Source: Colias croceus (Eukaryota; Arthropoda; Insecta; Lepidoptera; Pieridae). Taken from it: a stretch of 64,000 bases of DNA. The stretch is taken from contig NC_059548.1 of assembly GCF_905220415.1 (NCBI RefSeq), positions 7,194,501 through 7,258,500 of the forward strand, in the 5' to 3' direction. Shown here piece after piece: positions 13,101 to 25,786 of the stretch. Both the position numbers and the translations under genes were made by a program. Under the pieces are notes generated by a model. That model was not told where the DNA came from. It ran no database searches and saw only the letters and a program-made list of their open reading frames with translations. Positions within the stretch are counted from its first letter, which is position 1. Every line of letters begins with the position of its first letter.

Positions 13101-14640
13101 AGTAATAATTAAAAGCTATAATAATAAAGACGGCATTAATCGTTGAGTACTTTGGACTGAAAGCTTTCTATTGAGCAGAACAAATGCAAGAGCTTAACTG
13201 AACAAACAAAAAAGCAAGAAAATAATACTCGCTGACACGCTTTTCCGGCGCCGCATTCTCATAAACTGACCACGAGATGGCGCTGTTCGTTTTATTGCTC
13301 GTTTGCACAACAAGCTGTAATGGAAGACTACAATATTGACAGACCATTAATTCGACAGGAAATTGTGCTGAAGTTGCGATTTGTGCAGGTGATTCCGAAC
13401 TTTTCAAATAAGCCGCACGTTCTGCAGTTTTTACATTAAACAACTAACCAACGAATCTCTCTTTTCGGTGTTCCAATATCACGGAAAATAAGGATGGAAA
13501 ACTGAATATTCGAGTTATTTTTCCTGCATTTGGAAAGTCAACTTAGCTAAATACATAGTGTTGTTAAAAAATATTGCTATCGTAATTTGTTATTTGTTTC
13601 TACAAAATATTAAAAAGACAACCAACTGCCCACTACCCACGCTTTGTAAGTACCTACTAGGGTGGACATATTCTTTTAATTAAGCCACGCGGAAAGCGTC
13701 GTAACTTTTACGAGGTCCGTGATTTAACTATTATTTGTCATCAATTTTATGAGGCCCTGAAGCAAATATGGGACAGAAGGAAATAAAATAAGACGATTCA
13801 CGGAGCTGTTCGTTCTAATATAATAGGATTTTAATGCTTATTACGCGATATTTCATTTTATTTGAGAAGAAGAATTATTGTGTTGTTCCGTTAAATATCT
13901 GATTATTTCAATATTTAAAAACAAACAAAAAAAAAACTAATTATTGTTCCTATTTTTTAAATAAAATAACTGTTGAGAAAATAGGCTATTATAACGAATC
14001 ATATTTACTTAGTTACACATAATACTTCATAAACTTCGCAGTAAATGTAGGTTAACATTTGAAATTGAAATTGAATGAAATCATTATAAAGAATGTTTTA
14101 AAGTTAAACCTTGTGTAAAAAGTGCTACACTAACGCCATCGTGTGCGCTCAAATATAAAGTATGTATAGCATAAGCGCCATCTATGTTTATTTACGCTCA
14201 AACCAAAATATAGTCTAGATGGCGCTTTTACAGTTTGTCCACTTTAATCGAAATTCGGACAGTAAACAACAGATGTCGCTGCTACGAGAAATTTTTAATT
14301 GGAATTTGCATATATATATATGTATGATTATTTAAATTGCATTTTACATACCTCCAAGTTAAATTTGTGTGTTTCCACTTCTCCCCTTGAACAGCGAACC
14401 TTTTCTTTCTTCCGCCATTTTCGTAGTTTTCGGGCTCACGATCAGGCCTCCCACATCGTTTCTTCTTCATCAACTCTTTTGTTTCGTGGTCTATTTCACC
14501 AGTTACAGGAATACCACCAAATTCCTAAAAGATAATGAACTTGTTAAGTATTTAAAATTTAACGATAGGATTGTATTATTTTTTACTTGTAAAGCTCTAA
14601 TATAGGTACCTACTTACAACGAAAGTTTGAAAAAAAAATG

Positions 14641-14820
14641 TGTGGTTTTATGAATCCACGGTAAAAGTGAAACTTTTTTGCACACTATAGACATTTAACG
14701 AAAAATTATCTTATTTGTACGATAATTATCGTACGTATCGTGCGTCACGCGACATGCGCTACACAGGCCAAAAAGTTTCAGACGATGTAATAAAAGTTTC
14801 ACTTTAAAATAAGATAAGTT
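14641..14820. mobile_element. Dispersed repeat copy A with 18-bp perfect palindrome
   Basis: It shares GGTAAAAGTGAAACTTTTTT, the CACTATAGACATTTAAC block and GTACGATAATTATCGTAC (14717-14734, a perfect palindrome) with the inverted copy at 54889-55022. Its own ends hold AAAAGTGAAACTTTT and AAAAGTTTCACTTT in inverted orientation, as in a MITE. Confidence 0.7.
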
Positions 14821-15154
14821 TTTACATACTATTTTCACATGCCTCCTGTTTTTCATAATATGATAAAAAACTGTTTGTGTTAAAAAAGTATGTTTGTTTG
14901 TAATTAGGTACCTATGTTTTGGCTGAGCAAAAATATGACCCTCTCAATTTAACTTAAATATGTACCAACATATAAAAACAAACTTAGGTACTGTCTATAG
15001 TTAAAGTTTAAACCAGCCTGTCTATCTCCTATCTATTAGCTGTTTAAAAACGAAATAATAGCAAAAATCCCTTCTTCCTTCAACTTACACTTTTTCATAG
15101 TAAAAAGAATGCAGCGCTCTCTATTTATTACGAATATATACGATAAAATCTTAC

Positions 15155-15277
15155 TTGAAGTGTTTTAATTGCAATCCTAAATTCATCTTCGTAAGAATGC
15201 GAGACATCTCCCATCAAGAGGTTGCCGACTTCTGGTTGCCCTTTCTTCAAATAGCCGAATTGTTCTAGGTAACTCCT
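15155..15277 (-). CDS. Mmp: Matrix metalloproteinase prodomain exon (internal coding exon)
   Basis: This is an internal exon of a matrix metalloproteinase, a secreted or membrane-anchored zinc endopeptidase that cleaves extracellular-matrix proteins. Read on the minus strand, a pyrimidine-rich tract ending in CAG precedes the exon and the donor CAA|GTAAGA follows it. The 123 nt give exactly 41 codons with no stop. The peptide starts RSYLEQFGYLKK and ends SYEDEFRIAIKTLQ. This matches the MMP propeptide (peptidoglycan-binding-like fold), whose hallmark is YLxxFGYL followed about 20 residues later by an EEFxxAIxxLQ helix. The exon stops just before the usual FxGLxxTGxLDxxT segment and the PRCGVPD cysteine switch, which are not found here and should lie further along the minus strand, beyond position 1. 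Family membership is clear from the motif. I cannot say which insect paralogue (Mmp1, Mmp2 or a third type) it is. Confidence 0.88.
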
Positions 15278-18200
15278 CTGAAAAAGAAAGAAAAAACAAT
15301 TCAGTATAAAATGATAATATCAAATCGGCACCGCAGATTTTAAATCAAATAATACAACTTTTTTACGCATTCACTTTTTACATCCGACCAGATATACGAA
15401 TCTTGAGTACCTAATGGTGTAAGGTAAACCTATTCTTAGGAATAATTTTATCCCACGATAATTAAACACAATAAGTAGGTAAATTACGACCATCGACGTA
15501 TGCTGGCATCAATGTATGGAAATCAACTTCGCACAGAGCTTTTAATGAAAATCTTTCATTCAAGTTTACTTTTATATAACCGCCAGGAAAAGAAACAGAA
15601 GAATACTAATATAGCGTTATGACATAAACGACACAGATAGAGTTCATCATTCATGAATGAATAGTTAAATTTAGCGTCAAACAAAACAAAGTAATCCTTT
15701 TAACAAAACACCATTGTCTGGCCATCCTTCACATTGACGACCTTTATGGGACGACAATGCTTCTAACGACTGTCTTTGTACCATCTACAGCTGTAGATTA
15801 TCTTTCACTTCATGTTAATGTTGACATCTGTGTGTAAACAAGGAATTGGCTTCGTATATTTTGAATAATGCTAGAATAATTAAAAAAAGCTATAGATACA
15901 CTGAATTGGAATTTTTATTCATTGCCTTTTCCCAAAATATGTTGATTTTATTTCTGAATTGAATTTGCAACGAGGCTAATAATTGTTGAATACTTAAGAG
16001 AATCCACAATAAATTTATAGCATAAATAATACTTGTATAACATTTAAAAGCTCACAATAACAAATGTCTATTTCAAATCTAATAAGACGATTAGCTTAAT
16101 TCGAAAACAACTTAATGCTAGAAAACGTTTCCAGAACTAAGAACAATGGGTATAAAGTTTGCCTAACACCAAGTAGTCGACTAATAACGAAAACTTTGTG
16201 AATAACCTTCATTATTCACCCCCTAAGATATCCCCAGCATTGTTTACTTCGGATGCCGTCTGTTTGAGACAAGTTAAACACCTGAGCAAATTACAAAGGA
16301 ACATTATCTGTTACTTGCTATATCCTGTCATTTTATCTGCAAGGAATTAATATTGAGTATTTTTTTCTATAGTCTAAAATACTAAAATAGTTAATGATAA
16401 ATTTATAATTTTTGAAATTCAATGCCGAGCCTATTATTATCTAATGTTGTACGATTGATATTTTTATATAATAATTATGTCACCGTAAATAAATATAATT
16501 GGCACTTTCTTCATAAAATAAATACCTATCCTCTTCTCCTGATAACATTGGAAAGGACCTTACTTGAACTGTTACCACGCATAATTAGTAATCAATTATA
16601 TTATTAACTTGGGTTTTTCGTACAATAAAGTGAATAAACCCGCTGTATCTTTCTTTACCAACTGGTAAAGTCAGGGAAAACTAAAATTTACAATAATAAT
16701 ATTATATAAATTTAGTGAGTGAATAAAACCACGTAACTAGAAGAACCTGACTTGTAAATAAAGTCTTAACGCGTTTGAATTGTGGTATTGTTTTAGTATT
16801 CAACCTTATTCCTGATATCCTGCAATATAACTGTTAATTGCTTCCGTAAAACAAAACATTATTAAGTTCACTTAATTTAATTGATAATAAAACTTCGTTA
16901 GGTCAACAGACTTCAGGTGTAATAAAAAATGTCGGTCGACGAGTGAACCCATAAAGCAATGCAAAAAAGTGAATAATTAGGTTAACACCGTTATCGATCG
17001 CTAAAATCAGAACATCCTTAATTGATAGGCATTCGTTCTGACATTTAATGCCAGCATCACGTCGTCGACCAATCCATTGTAATTAAAAACGTGATCATGA
17101 ATTAAAGTCGTCTATAATAGACAGCCAATAAATCTGTTAATTAATTTATTGTTGTTTATTTGAACGACAATATATAATTAACTTATCAAATACTACAACA
17201 ATGAGCATAAAATAATTGCAAAAATTCAGCATTCAGAAATCGTTAGTAATGCAGTTTTTCATTTATTCCTAAGATAAGTTAAATCACAGTTGACTTAGAT
17301 CAAAATATTCAAAATCATCGGCATTGTCCTGAATGCAATTTAAATATTTAATTCTATAAATAATAAACCTAAATCAATTTCATTCTGGGTTACGCAAATC
17401 CATATTCGATTGGATCGCGTGATTTGACATCGGAATAAACAAAAACCGTGTTATAATGGGGTCTAAGCAAATCGAGGACAATAAGTACATTGAATCACTG
17501 CCAAGGGTCGCGTGATGAACCCTATTTGTCCTTTAATTAATTGACGAATCTCATTAGTTCGAACTACTTTCCGGTAATTTTCTGTACGGTAAGTAGAACG
17601 ACACGTTGATGAGCCATTCCCATAAATGTCGGATATTCCTTAAACTATTTAGATATAAATCAAAGCGTAGCATAAAATGAACATAGATTAAGTAGCATAA
17701 GGATTAGCGAAGTAATATTTCAAAGTCATAGACGCAGCACAGTGGCCTGAATTTCACGAGGAACCTAAAATGATGACTCGAGTTAGGGATAGTTGAAGAG
17801 ATTATGATTAAATGTACTTTTACTTTAATATTATATGTACCTACTTTTATATTGGGATGACGTGCACATTGAAATAAAAATCTCCTGCTCCTTTAATTGA
17901 TTCCCATTGTGTGTAAAAGTAGGTTAGTTATAATAAATATTGCTCCAGATTTGAATAAACCAGACTCGAAAGTCACAATAAATTGTGCATATTTTACACC
18001 GTAAACATTTGATTTAAAGAACCAAATAACTAAAGATTGCATTGGTGTGACAAGACAATGCGCTTTTAAATTGTAAATCATGCATGAAAATGAATTTTGC
18101 TGCGTTGGATTTAATATTGTTGCTTATTGAATTATAGAAATAGGTTATTGAAAATGTACGGTAATCAGATTAGTAGAATTGGTACACTGATTGAAATACG

Positions 18201-19467
18201 AAGCTTTTGTTGGTTATTTATAGACTGCATTGATATTTCTGAGGAAAATATGTATGATGCATTTTTAATATAACGTATGATTTTAGAATTCAAGTACCTA
18301 TCTAGTACAACATTTTTTTCTTAACTCATATTATAAAGGCTGTTTGTTATAATTAAACTAAAAAAAAATGATTTTAACTATTAGAGAGCTTCTAGTTATA
18401 TAGCTTGTATTTTTGATTCTTCTTCTTTCCTGGACGAAAGTTTCTAAGCCTTAAAAAAATTTTATTCATTAATTAATTTTTTTATAATATAGCGCAAAAA
18501 TGTCCCGTCATGTTTATGGAAAAGTTCACACATGAATAAATTTATAAAAAGGCGCAAAGCGACGCGCTTGTGTGATAAATGAAATGAGCTAATCAGCTTT
18601 AAAAGGGTTTGGAAAATTGTGAAGGATTTTTTAAATTAAATTCCAATATGTACGTGTATGTAATATTATGTATAGTAGGTATAATCATAATCTAATTAAG
18701 CCTCGCTATGACATGCAGTCGCAGCTGCACTATGTTGACGTATGCTGTCATTCGACGCAGCCCTTGTGTGACATACAAGGGCTTTAGCCCTAATTGGTGA
18801 AATGCGGTATTATTAGACCATTAATTTTAATGCTGAGTTTTTGTTTATTTCTTGGCTGCATTTAATCTTATAGATTTGGAATGTTAGAAGCACAGTTAGA
18901 AGACATAATTTGCATTGAAGTTATACATACTTTGTATTTTGATATGTGTATACTTACGATAAAATGAATATTTATGTGCCACTACAGTATACCTTACAAG
19001 GTCTAGAGATTTTTGTCAAATTACAAAACAAAAATTCTATTTTAAATGCATAATTTATATATTAATTCTCATTTTCATTCTTAAACATTTCTTAAAGAGA
19101 CGAATTGATATTATTTAACGTTTCATTAAAAGCATGGTACACGAACCACTGAGAGTAGAGGATTATGTTAATTTAATAGCATATTATTTCTAGACACTAT
19201 TATTTTAATAACACTATTATTTCTAGACTGACATTGGAAAACCTTGTAAAAATTGAAATCCTAGTTCTCAGTACGTTGGTGATAGATTTACGAGATAGAT
19301 CATAGAAGGAAGTTACGTCCTTTTTAAAGTTCTCTATTAATTCATATTTTCCTTAATATGACATAATATAATAAAAACGTCTACATTAAACATCGTTTTT
19401 AATCCACTAATTGTAACGCCAGACATAACGCAATTATTCCGGGAATTATTAAAGACAGCCATATTAA

Positions 19468-19833
19468 GGCGACTACACCACCGAAACTAGCGCCCCCCCA
19501 ACATTTTATTTTTTTACTCCTAAACCAGATCAAATTTAAAAAATCTAGCTCGGTACTTTGCTAGTATATTACTTGTAGTATTTTTGGTATTACTTTTCAT
19601 TATTTTGCATTCGGTAAATTAGGAGAACTTTTGATTACCGCCAAAAGTGGCCACTTTTGGCGGTAATCAAAAGTTCTCTAGAATAATGAACAGTTAGAAT
19701 AGTGAAAAGTAATACCAAAAATACTACAAGTAATATACTAGCAAAGTACCGAGCTAGATTTTTTAAATTTGATCTGGTTAAGGAGTAAAAAAATAAAATG
19801 TTCGGTGGCGCTAGTTTCGGTGGTGTAGGCCTC
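19468..19833. mobile_element. TTAA-flanked 366-bp palindromic MITE
   Basis: The sequence folds around 19650/19651 (CCAAAAGTGG|CCACTTTTGG) with arms of 183 bp and no loop. Both ends carry CTACACCACCGAAACTAGCG in inverted orientation and both are flanked by TTAA (19464-19467 and 19834-19837), symmetric to the base. TTAA is the target duplication of piggyBac-type transposons, so this is probably a nonautonomous foldback relative. The arms differ at several positions in the middle, so it is not a sequencing mirror. It has no open frame. Confidence 0.85.
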
Positions 19834-20223
19834 TTAAATTAATCGGTTAGTGAGTCAGCGGTACCTAGTTTTTGCAAGCCCTAATGGCGGGTATTAGGTC
19901 AATACATGTTCGAACATCTGTTTAGTAATTAATAACAATGAGAACTTCGTGGGAGCGGTAATAAAGGCTTGATATTCTTAATTCGTATTTGGTTATATTG
20001 AAGCGAATATTGCTTAATATAGTGAAGATGATTTATCGTATTTTCTGGTGTTTGTTTTTAAGCGAATATTATACATTTGAGGGAGACTGGACACTGTCTC
20101 CCCGTGACCACACTCCCTGCAAAGTGTTCGAATCGTCGGGAAAATAATAAAACGAATAAATCACGTTTAAAATCTGTTAAAATTTTTTCGTTTTACTTAT
20201 CATATTAAAGTCAATATGTATCC

Positions 20224-20330
20224 TCATTTTATTTATTTATTTAGAGATTTCATTACATTGCATTCCCATTACTGTTCAAACATAAAAAAATTGTAACCTC
20301 CATGAATGGAGAGTCCGACTCTACATATTA
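20224..20330. mobile_element. Probable retroelement tail with (TTTA)n
   Basis: TTTTATTTATTTATTTAGAG is followed by TTTCATTACATTGCATTCCC and CCATGAATGGAGAG. It resembles a truncated non-LTR 3' end. The assignment rests on the tail pattern only. Confidence 0.3.
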
Positions 20331-20640
20331 AACTCATACTAGATAATAATATTATAATTTTTATATCTTAAATAAAAATTATACGATAATTACAGTAGAA
20401 TATAATATCTTGGCTAGAATAACAATAATCTATTGAGCTATCTATATTGAACAACTTCATAAATATTTAATAAGCAGTTCTCGGCACCGGAATTGGTGCG
20501 ACAAATTAAAAGCATATCGGTAAGATCTTGTAGCGACAACAATACTTAATCTAGGCGTTAATTTGTCGAACAATAGGGTTATTTAAAATTCAAATCCGTC
20601 AAGGACTTTCAAATTTAGAAATTTGTATTAACTATTAGTT

Positions 20641-20820
20641 AAAACCGGCTACATACGTACCTGCCGCCGCGCAGGGGCAATATGGGAACAATGTCGGTTG
20701 CACGGTTATCAGAGCAATTTCAGTTGTTCTTTAAATTGCCCCTGCTTGCCTATACACATCACAATTAAGGAGCCAATTCCAATATTGCCCCCGCTGCAGG
20801 TAGGTGAGTAGCCGATTTTA
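20641..20820. mobile_element. MITE with about 40-bp imperfect terminal inverted repeats
   Basis: The left end AAAACCGGCTAC then CCTGC..GCGCAGGGGCAATAT mirrors the right end ATATTGCCCCCGCTGCAGG then GTAGCCGATTTT. GC-rich ends surround an AT-richer middle. An internal TTGCCCCTGC at about 20737 repeats the end motif. Confidence 0.7.
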
Positions 20821-21159
20821 CGCAACCACTCTTTATGATTATCCTAAAGATAAGTCTATTTTTAAACAGAAATTTTTATAATGCTTTTCTGTAATATTAT
20901 TTTATTTAGAAGGTTCAAGTTCACTCATAAAAATAAATAAAACATATTAAACATCACGTGTATGTCGTGCTCACGCCAACCCGTATCACGCCTACAAAAT
21001 ATATTATGTATCATGAAATATATTCAGAAAATAAAGCGAGTATTATAAAGCATACCTATCTAAAGTCTAAATATAGTATATAGGCGATTTAGTAAAAGAG
21101 GATTGTTTTATTTATTTATTTATTTATTTGAAAACTACTCAGCTTACAGTTTGACTTAG

Positions 21160-21335
21160 GGTAGATTTTTCAATCCTTGGTTAAAATTTATCCGTCCAAT
21201 AAAGTATTACACGAACATATTAAAATGTCACCTGTAAACTGTCAAATGCGGGCAAGTAGAATACATTTTTGAAATGGTAGTTTAATACGTTATTCGACGA
21301 ATATGTTTTAACCAAGCATTGAAAAATCGGCTCTT
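21160..21335. mobile_element. MITE with about 30-bp terminal inverted repeats
   Basis: The left GATTTTTCAATCCTTGGTTA and the right TAACCAAGCATTGAAAAATC are inverted copies with one mismatch. Both continue inward as A/T-rich sequence then CCGTC or CGTC. The element is about 175 bp and noncoding. A (TTTA)n tract lies just before it at 21107-21129. Confidence 0.7.
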
Positions 21336-21433
21336 AATCTACTTATATCTATGATACAATACGCCAATTACGAGTTTTACAATTATTATCAATTATATGT
21401 ATATTTAAAACAGTAACTTATTAAAGAGTGGTG

Positions 21434-21493
21434 AGTTGTGTGTGTGGGTGAGTGCGTTTGGGTGTGTTTGTGTGTATGTATGTGTGTGCGTGT
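21434..21493. repeat. GT-rich microsatellite
   Basis: An interrupted (TG)n tract of about 60 bp. The minus-strand open frame across it (HTHTHTYTQTH) is a product of the repeat. Confidence 0.8.
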
Positions 21494-23616
21494 GAATGAT
21501 TAAAATGTGTTTAAACCGATAAAATGCTCTTAACCATTGCAAAAGTAGATTTGCAATACAATTTAATTTCTCTTGCATAATATGTGATACCATACAACGA
21601 AGATTTATATCCAGTGTTCATTGAAACTGAATAAAGAGTAAGGTTATTACATAACTATAGTATGATAATAGTATTAAAAGAAAGTAAAATCTCTGCCGTA
21701 TAGTTTATCCATTTTCCTTAGTAGGAAAGTAACGAGTACGATAATCTGGAAGCTAAGCACGGATCTAGCTTTATTTTAAATACACAGCAGGTATCGTTTC
21801 TACGAAGTCTATGCTCTATGCGTGAGAAAAAGGTATCTATAGAAAGAAAAACATTAGAACGCTTCTAAGTACTGACGTTCCTCAGGACTCGAATGTTGTT
21901 TCAATCAAGATATAATAATTCTTTTCATTACCGGGGGTTCATAATTATATATTTAACTTTTTAACATTATTCTTTACCAGTTTTTATCAAACGTCGCTTC
22001 TGGATCCTTAGCTTTATTTACCAAAACTTTTTTGGAAATATTTAGATTTTAGATATCAATTTCAAGTGTCAGATTTATTTTGTTTTTTTTTTTTATGAAT
22101 AACCGAGAATGACATGTAGAATTCAAATCATCACACAATAACGTGAAAACACACATTTATAAAACAACGAAACACAATTCAAACGCCTTAAATACCGGAC
22201 TTTATAAAAGTTCCCTTGAATGAAGTCGACAAGTAGGTATTATTTTTAAAAAACATTTGAATGAAAAGCATATAAAAATATTTGACTTTATAAGTAGTTG
22301 GGAAGTGGTAAAAAATTCACAAACTTCAGAATATATTCCTGGAACTGCAATATCGTTTTCTTAAGAAAAACACTTATAAAGTAACAACGCAAAGTAGTTT
22401 TAAGGTGAAAATCCTTTGGAGATTTTCTTCAAGAAATACGAGACTCTGTTGAGATTACGAGCAAAAGTAAATATTATGATAGATACCCTACTATAAAGTA
22501 AAAAATACAGAGACTAAATGAAAGCATATAAATTAAATGCTTAACTTTTATTTGAATATTTTTAGCTGTTGCGAGTTTTTGAAATTTTAATAAAAAATTT
22601 ATATGATTACTTTTACTATAATAATTTATTGGATCAAATGGATAATTATTATTATAGCAACATAAAACTTTAACTTTCGGAATAATACACATCAAAATAT
22701 CCACATAAAACCAAATCGCAAAAGAGCCTTGCAAAAAGGATTCTTATTTCTTACAACAATTAATCACTTAAAAGGATTTCTATAAAAATTGCCAATATAA
22801 AAGGCTCCCGACGAATTATACCTACTTGTACGCAGAAACGCAATCAAGTCTAGAATTACTCTAGACATTCTGTAAATTAATCTCGAGATCTGATCTTAAA
22901 TGTTCGCAGCACGCAAACATATTTACTCTTATTATATTTTTTAAGATCGGAAGTATGGAGTTACAAACTTAAAACCTGATAAGATTCATGAACCTTACTT
23001 TGTAAATAAGGCATGTGTTGAATTATCGCATATCAACATTCTGATTGCTTTATTGATTCAGCATTACGCGCTTATTTTATATGAAATGATTACTATGCAA
23101 TGCGATTTAACAAAAACAAAAAGTTGTATATTCACCTATAACAAAAGAGCAACCAAAAACTGCTAAAGCCTAGTGTCGCATCTGATCAAAGATAAATTAA
23201 TATGTGTACAGTGGGTGATCTTTTAATTTCTTGCCAAACCGAGACGTTTTTATAAATAGATTGTTGTCCGTTGATTGAAATCGGATTTCCAGGCTGTATC
23301 TATAAGTATCATATAGATATATAAAGGACTCAGTCAACCGGCGAAATAAATATACTCTAAATAGATTTAATTACTTATTAAAGTATCAATAACGGGACGT
23401 TTATATTAAATAGTACGTTATAATTTTATAGCTTCCGGACGTTGATAAAACACGTATACTTAATGATGTCCAATTATATTAAAATAAGCGCTAAAACAGT
23501 TATACTCTTTGATTTGAAGTTGTATCTTATTTGTAGGGTCATATGATGAATAAGCTAGTGTTGGTAATTATTTAATTAAAATAAATTCTAATGTTATAAA
23601 TGGCGAAGTTGCATAT

Positions 23617-23660
23617 TTAACCGACGTTCCAAAAAAACGAAGGAGGTTCTCAAATTATGG
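23617..23660. mobile_element. Old fragment of the 'CCGACTTC' family
   Basis: AACCGACGTTCCAAAAAAAC followed by GAAGGAGGTTCTCAAATT is a diverged match to the start of the 35.0-kb element. Only the first 40 or so bases are recognisable. Confidence 0.45.
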
Positions 23661-25153
23661 AGTATTTTTATTTTCATATAAATTTAAGGGTAGTTTGATT
23701 AAATTAAAACGATTGCAACTATCTCGAAATACCTAATCGCATAGATTTTTTTATTGAAACCGTTTCACACAATTAATTGAAATGTAAATCAAGATGCGTC
23801 TTTCTCAATTGTCTTTTTTAGTATAGGTATCTAAATATTCAGGCAATTTCAGTGAATAACAAAGAAACTCTTAGAAAATCGAGCTCACAGTGATGTAGAG
23901 TGCCATGCCCTTTAATTAGAGGCCTTTGCCCTGGACATTGATAAGCTATCCTTTTATTTCACACCAAAGGCACGCAATGTCTAAAAAACCTCATTACATT
24001 ATACGTTTTATTTTATATCAACAATATTTTCCATTATTATAATGATATGTAGCGTAGGTGGACTTGTAATAAGATTGAAAGTAAGCATAAACATGACTTG
24101 CAGCCAACATTATTTCCCAAGGGATAAAATTGCGAATCAAGCCTTTATTTGATCCAATATACATAATATTACATACTTATGACTTTAAAATTTTGGATAT
24201 GATTGATTTCAATTTGGAAAAGGGATACTCGACTCTCAATATACCTCTTATTGCAAACATAATTTTGTAAATATACCTACAATTTGAAATTGTCTCTTGA
24301 TTTGTTAAATATTTTTTTTTACAAATTAATATATTAATATGAATTTAATTTGTATTCTCTAGAATAAAAGCTGATAGATATTTGGTCTTATATGTACGTA
24401 TAAATTTTGTAAAGAAAATGTAATTTAAAATCAAACCGTGTCTAATAAAAAGTAAACATCGCTCGGGTTCATTAAGAGTCAAGAGTGGACAGGAATGGTG
24501 ACACATCACAGCAGTGGTTTTACTTTATCAGGAACATGCCCACCCTTATAGGGTTAAGACGGTGGAATGGACCTCACAGAACCTTTCTTTTATTTTTACG
24601 ATGCTACAGATTGTTAAATAGAGTCTTCTTTGTGCTCTGTTGATAACCTTTCAACATTCTCGAAGGTAGGCGAGTATTAGGCGTCAATTCTTGCAATACG
24701 ATGCTATCGCACTTACGTTAAGTAGGCGATGGAGCTTGCAATCCCAGTGTATTTTGTAAAGTATATTCTTGTTTAAATTTGGATTAAAATACTTTGTATT
24801 GGGTTTTAAATATCCTTTATTAATTAAAGTATTGTAATTTAATAAGGGAACTTGTAGAGTCTATGAAGAAAATAAAAATAATGTAGAAATCATGTATCTA
24901 ATCCAATTTATGATGTCTACAACAAATATGGGCTTTCTAATAGCTTAGAATGATCGACATATTCTTGCACTCGTAAATATTCCTAAAGAATTTTAATTAG
25001 CACGTCATTACCATACGTACACTAATCATGAGATACGAAGCAATATGCATTTTTAGAGAGACCCCGTTAACTGAATGTTTCGTCACACTGTAGTCTGTAC
25101 AGTATCTATTACATGAGATTTATTTAATGCAGAAATTTAAATTTGTGCGTTTT

Positions 25154-25189
25154 TATCAATAAAACAAGCAAACGCTTGTTTTATTGATA
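25154..25189. repeat. Perfect inverted repeat, 16-bp arms, 4-nt loop
   Basis: TATCAATAAAACAAGC, loop AAAC, then the exact reverse complement. It could form a small hairpin or be the remnant of MITE ends. No other context is seen. Confidence 0.7.
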
Positions 25190-25597
25190 CGTAAGAAAGT
25201 ACACAGTATGTGTTGTTACTAAAATATGAACGAATTTTTATGAATGAATTAAAGTCAACCTAGCGGAAAGGTATATGTGATATGATTTAAAGTTAAGCTT
25301 TAATAATATTATAACAGTCTTTATTTTTGAGGAATAATAATAACGCTTAGCTCTATTTAGCTAAATTCATGAAAAGCTATCCAAAGTAAATTCGAGTCCA
25401 AAAAAATTTAATCAATTCCAAAGCGATTCTCGCATACCGAACAATTTTATATAAGTCTTTCAATTAGATACGCTTGAATTGATTGAAAAAAGAAAATTAA
25501 GATAAAACCAAATTTTTTCTAAATAAAGCTCTCAAAATATTGTATATTTCGCTTTTCAAGGTTTTCATAACATAATTTCCTTACTAGGTACATAATC

Positions 25598-25786
25598 TAC
25601 ACTAATATTATAAAGAGGAAAACTTTGTTTGTTTGTTTGTTTGATTGTAATGAATAGGCTCATAAACTACTGGACCAATTTTGATGAAATTTGGCACAGG
25701 CAATCTTTAGACCCTGAGAAAGAACATAGGCTACCTTTTATTGCGAAATATGTACCACGGGCGAAGCCGGGGTGGACCGTTAGTAT
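25598..25786 (+). mobile_element. SINE-like retroelement copy
   Basis: It starts CTACACTAATATTATAAAG, has a (TTTG)n tract, contains ACTACTGGACCAATTTTGAT, and ends CCACGGGCGAAGCCGGGGTG then TTAGTA. It has the layout of the 49.9-kb copy with the tail of the 8.3-kb copy. Confidence 0.7.

Larger units (their letters stand above)
7871..15154. other. Noncoding stretch around the tRNA-Lys(TTT) gene
   Basis: Between the named elements this is AT-rich noncoding DNA. At 14120-14295 a short word related to GCGCCATCT occurs four times in either orientation, suggesting an unrecognised old repeat. The 91-codon minus-strand frame at 13168-13443 and the overlapping frames at 14282-14605 have no recognisable domain. 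Confidence 0.45.
15278..25597. other. Intron sequence between the MMP exon and the 25.6-kb SINE
   Basis: Besides the three MITEs and simple repeats it is AT-rich noncoding DNA. 16980-17140 and 17400-17620 have several TAAT, ATCGAT and TTAATTAA words and a slightly higher G+C content, as in homeodomain-bound enhancers. A 25-nt hairpin (AGCCCTTGTGTG arms) lies at 18759-18783 beside a GC-richer patch (18710-18790). None of these holds an open frame. Confidence 0.4.

Noticed and set aside
13168..13443. 91-codon minus-strand frame
   Set aside because: No recognisable domain, no splice or promoter context, and random-looking composition.
22474..22734. 86-codon minus-strand frame
   Set aside because: AT-driven composition, no motif and no gene context.
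25154..25189. MicroRNA precursor
   Set aside because: The 16-bp perfect stem with a 4-nt loop is too short for an insect pre-miRNA, and I see no match to known insect microRNAs that I can recall.
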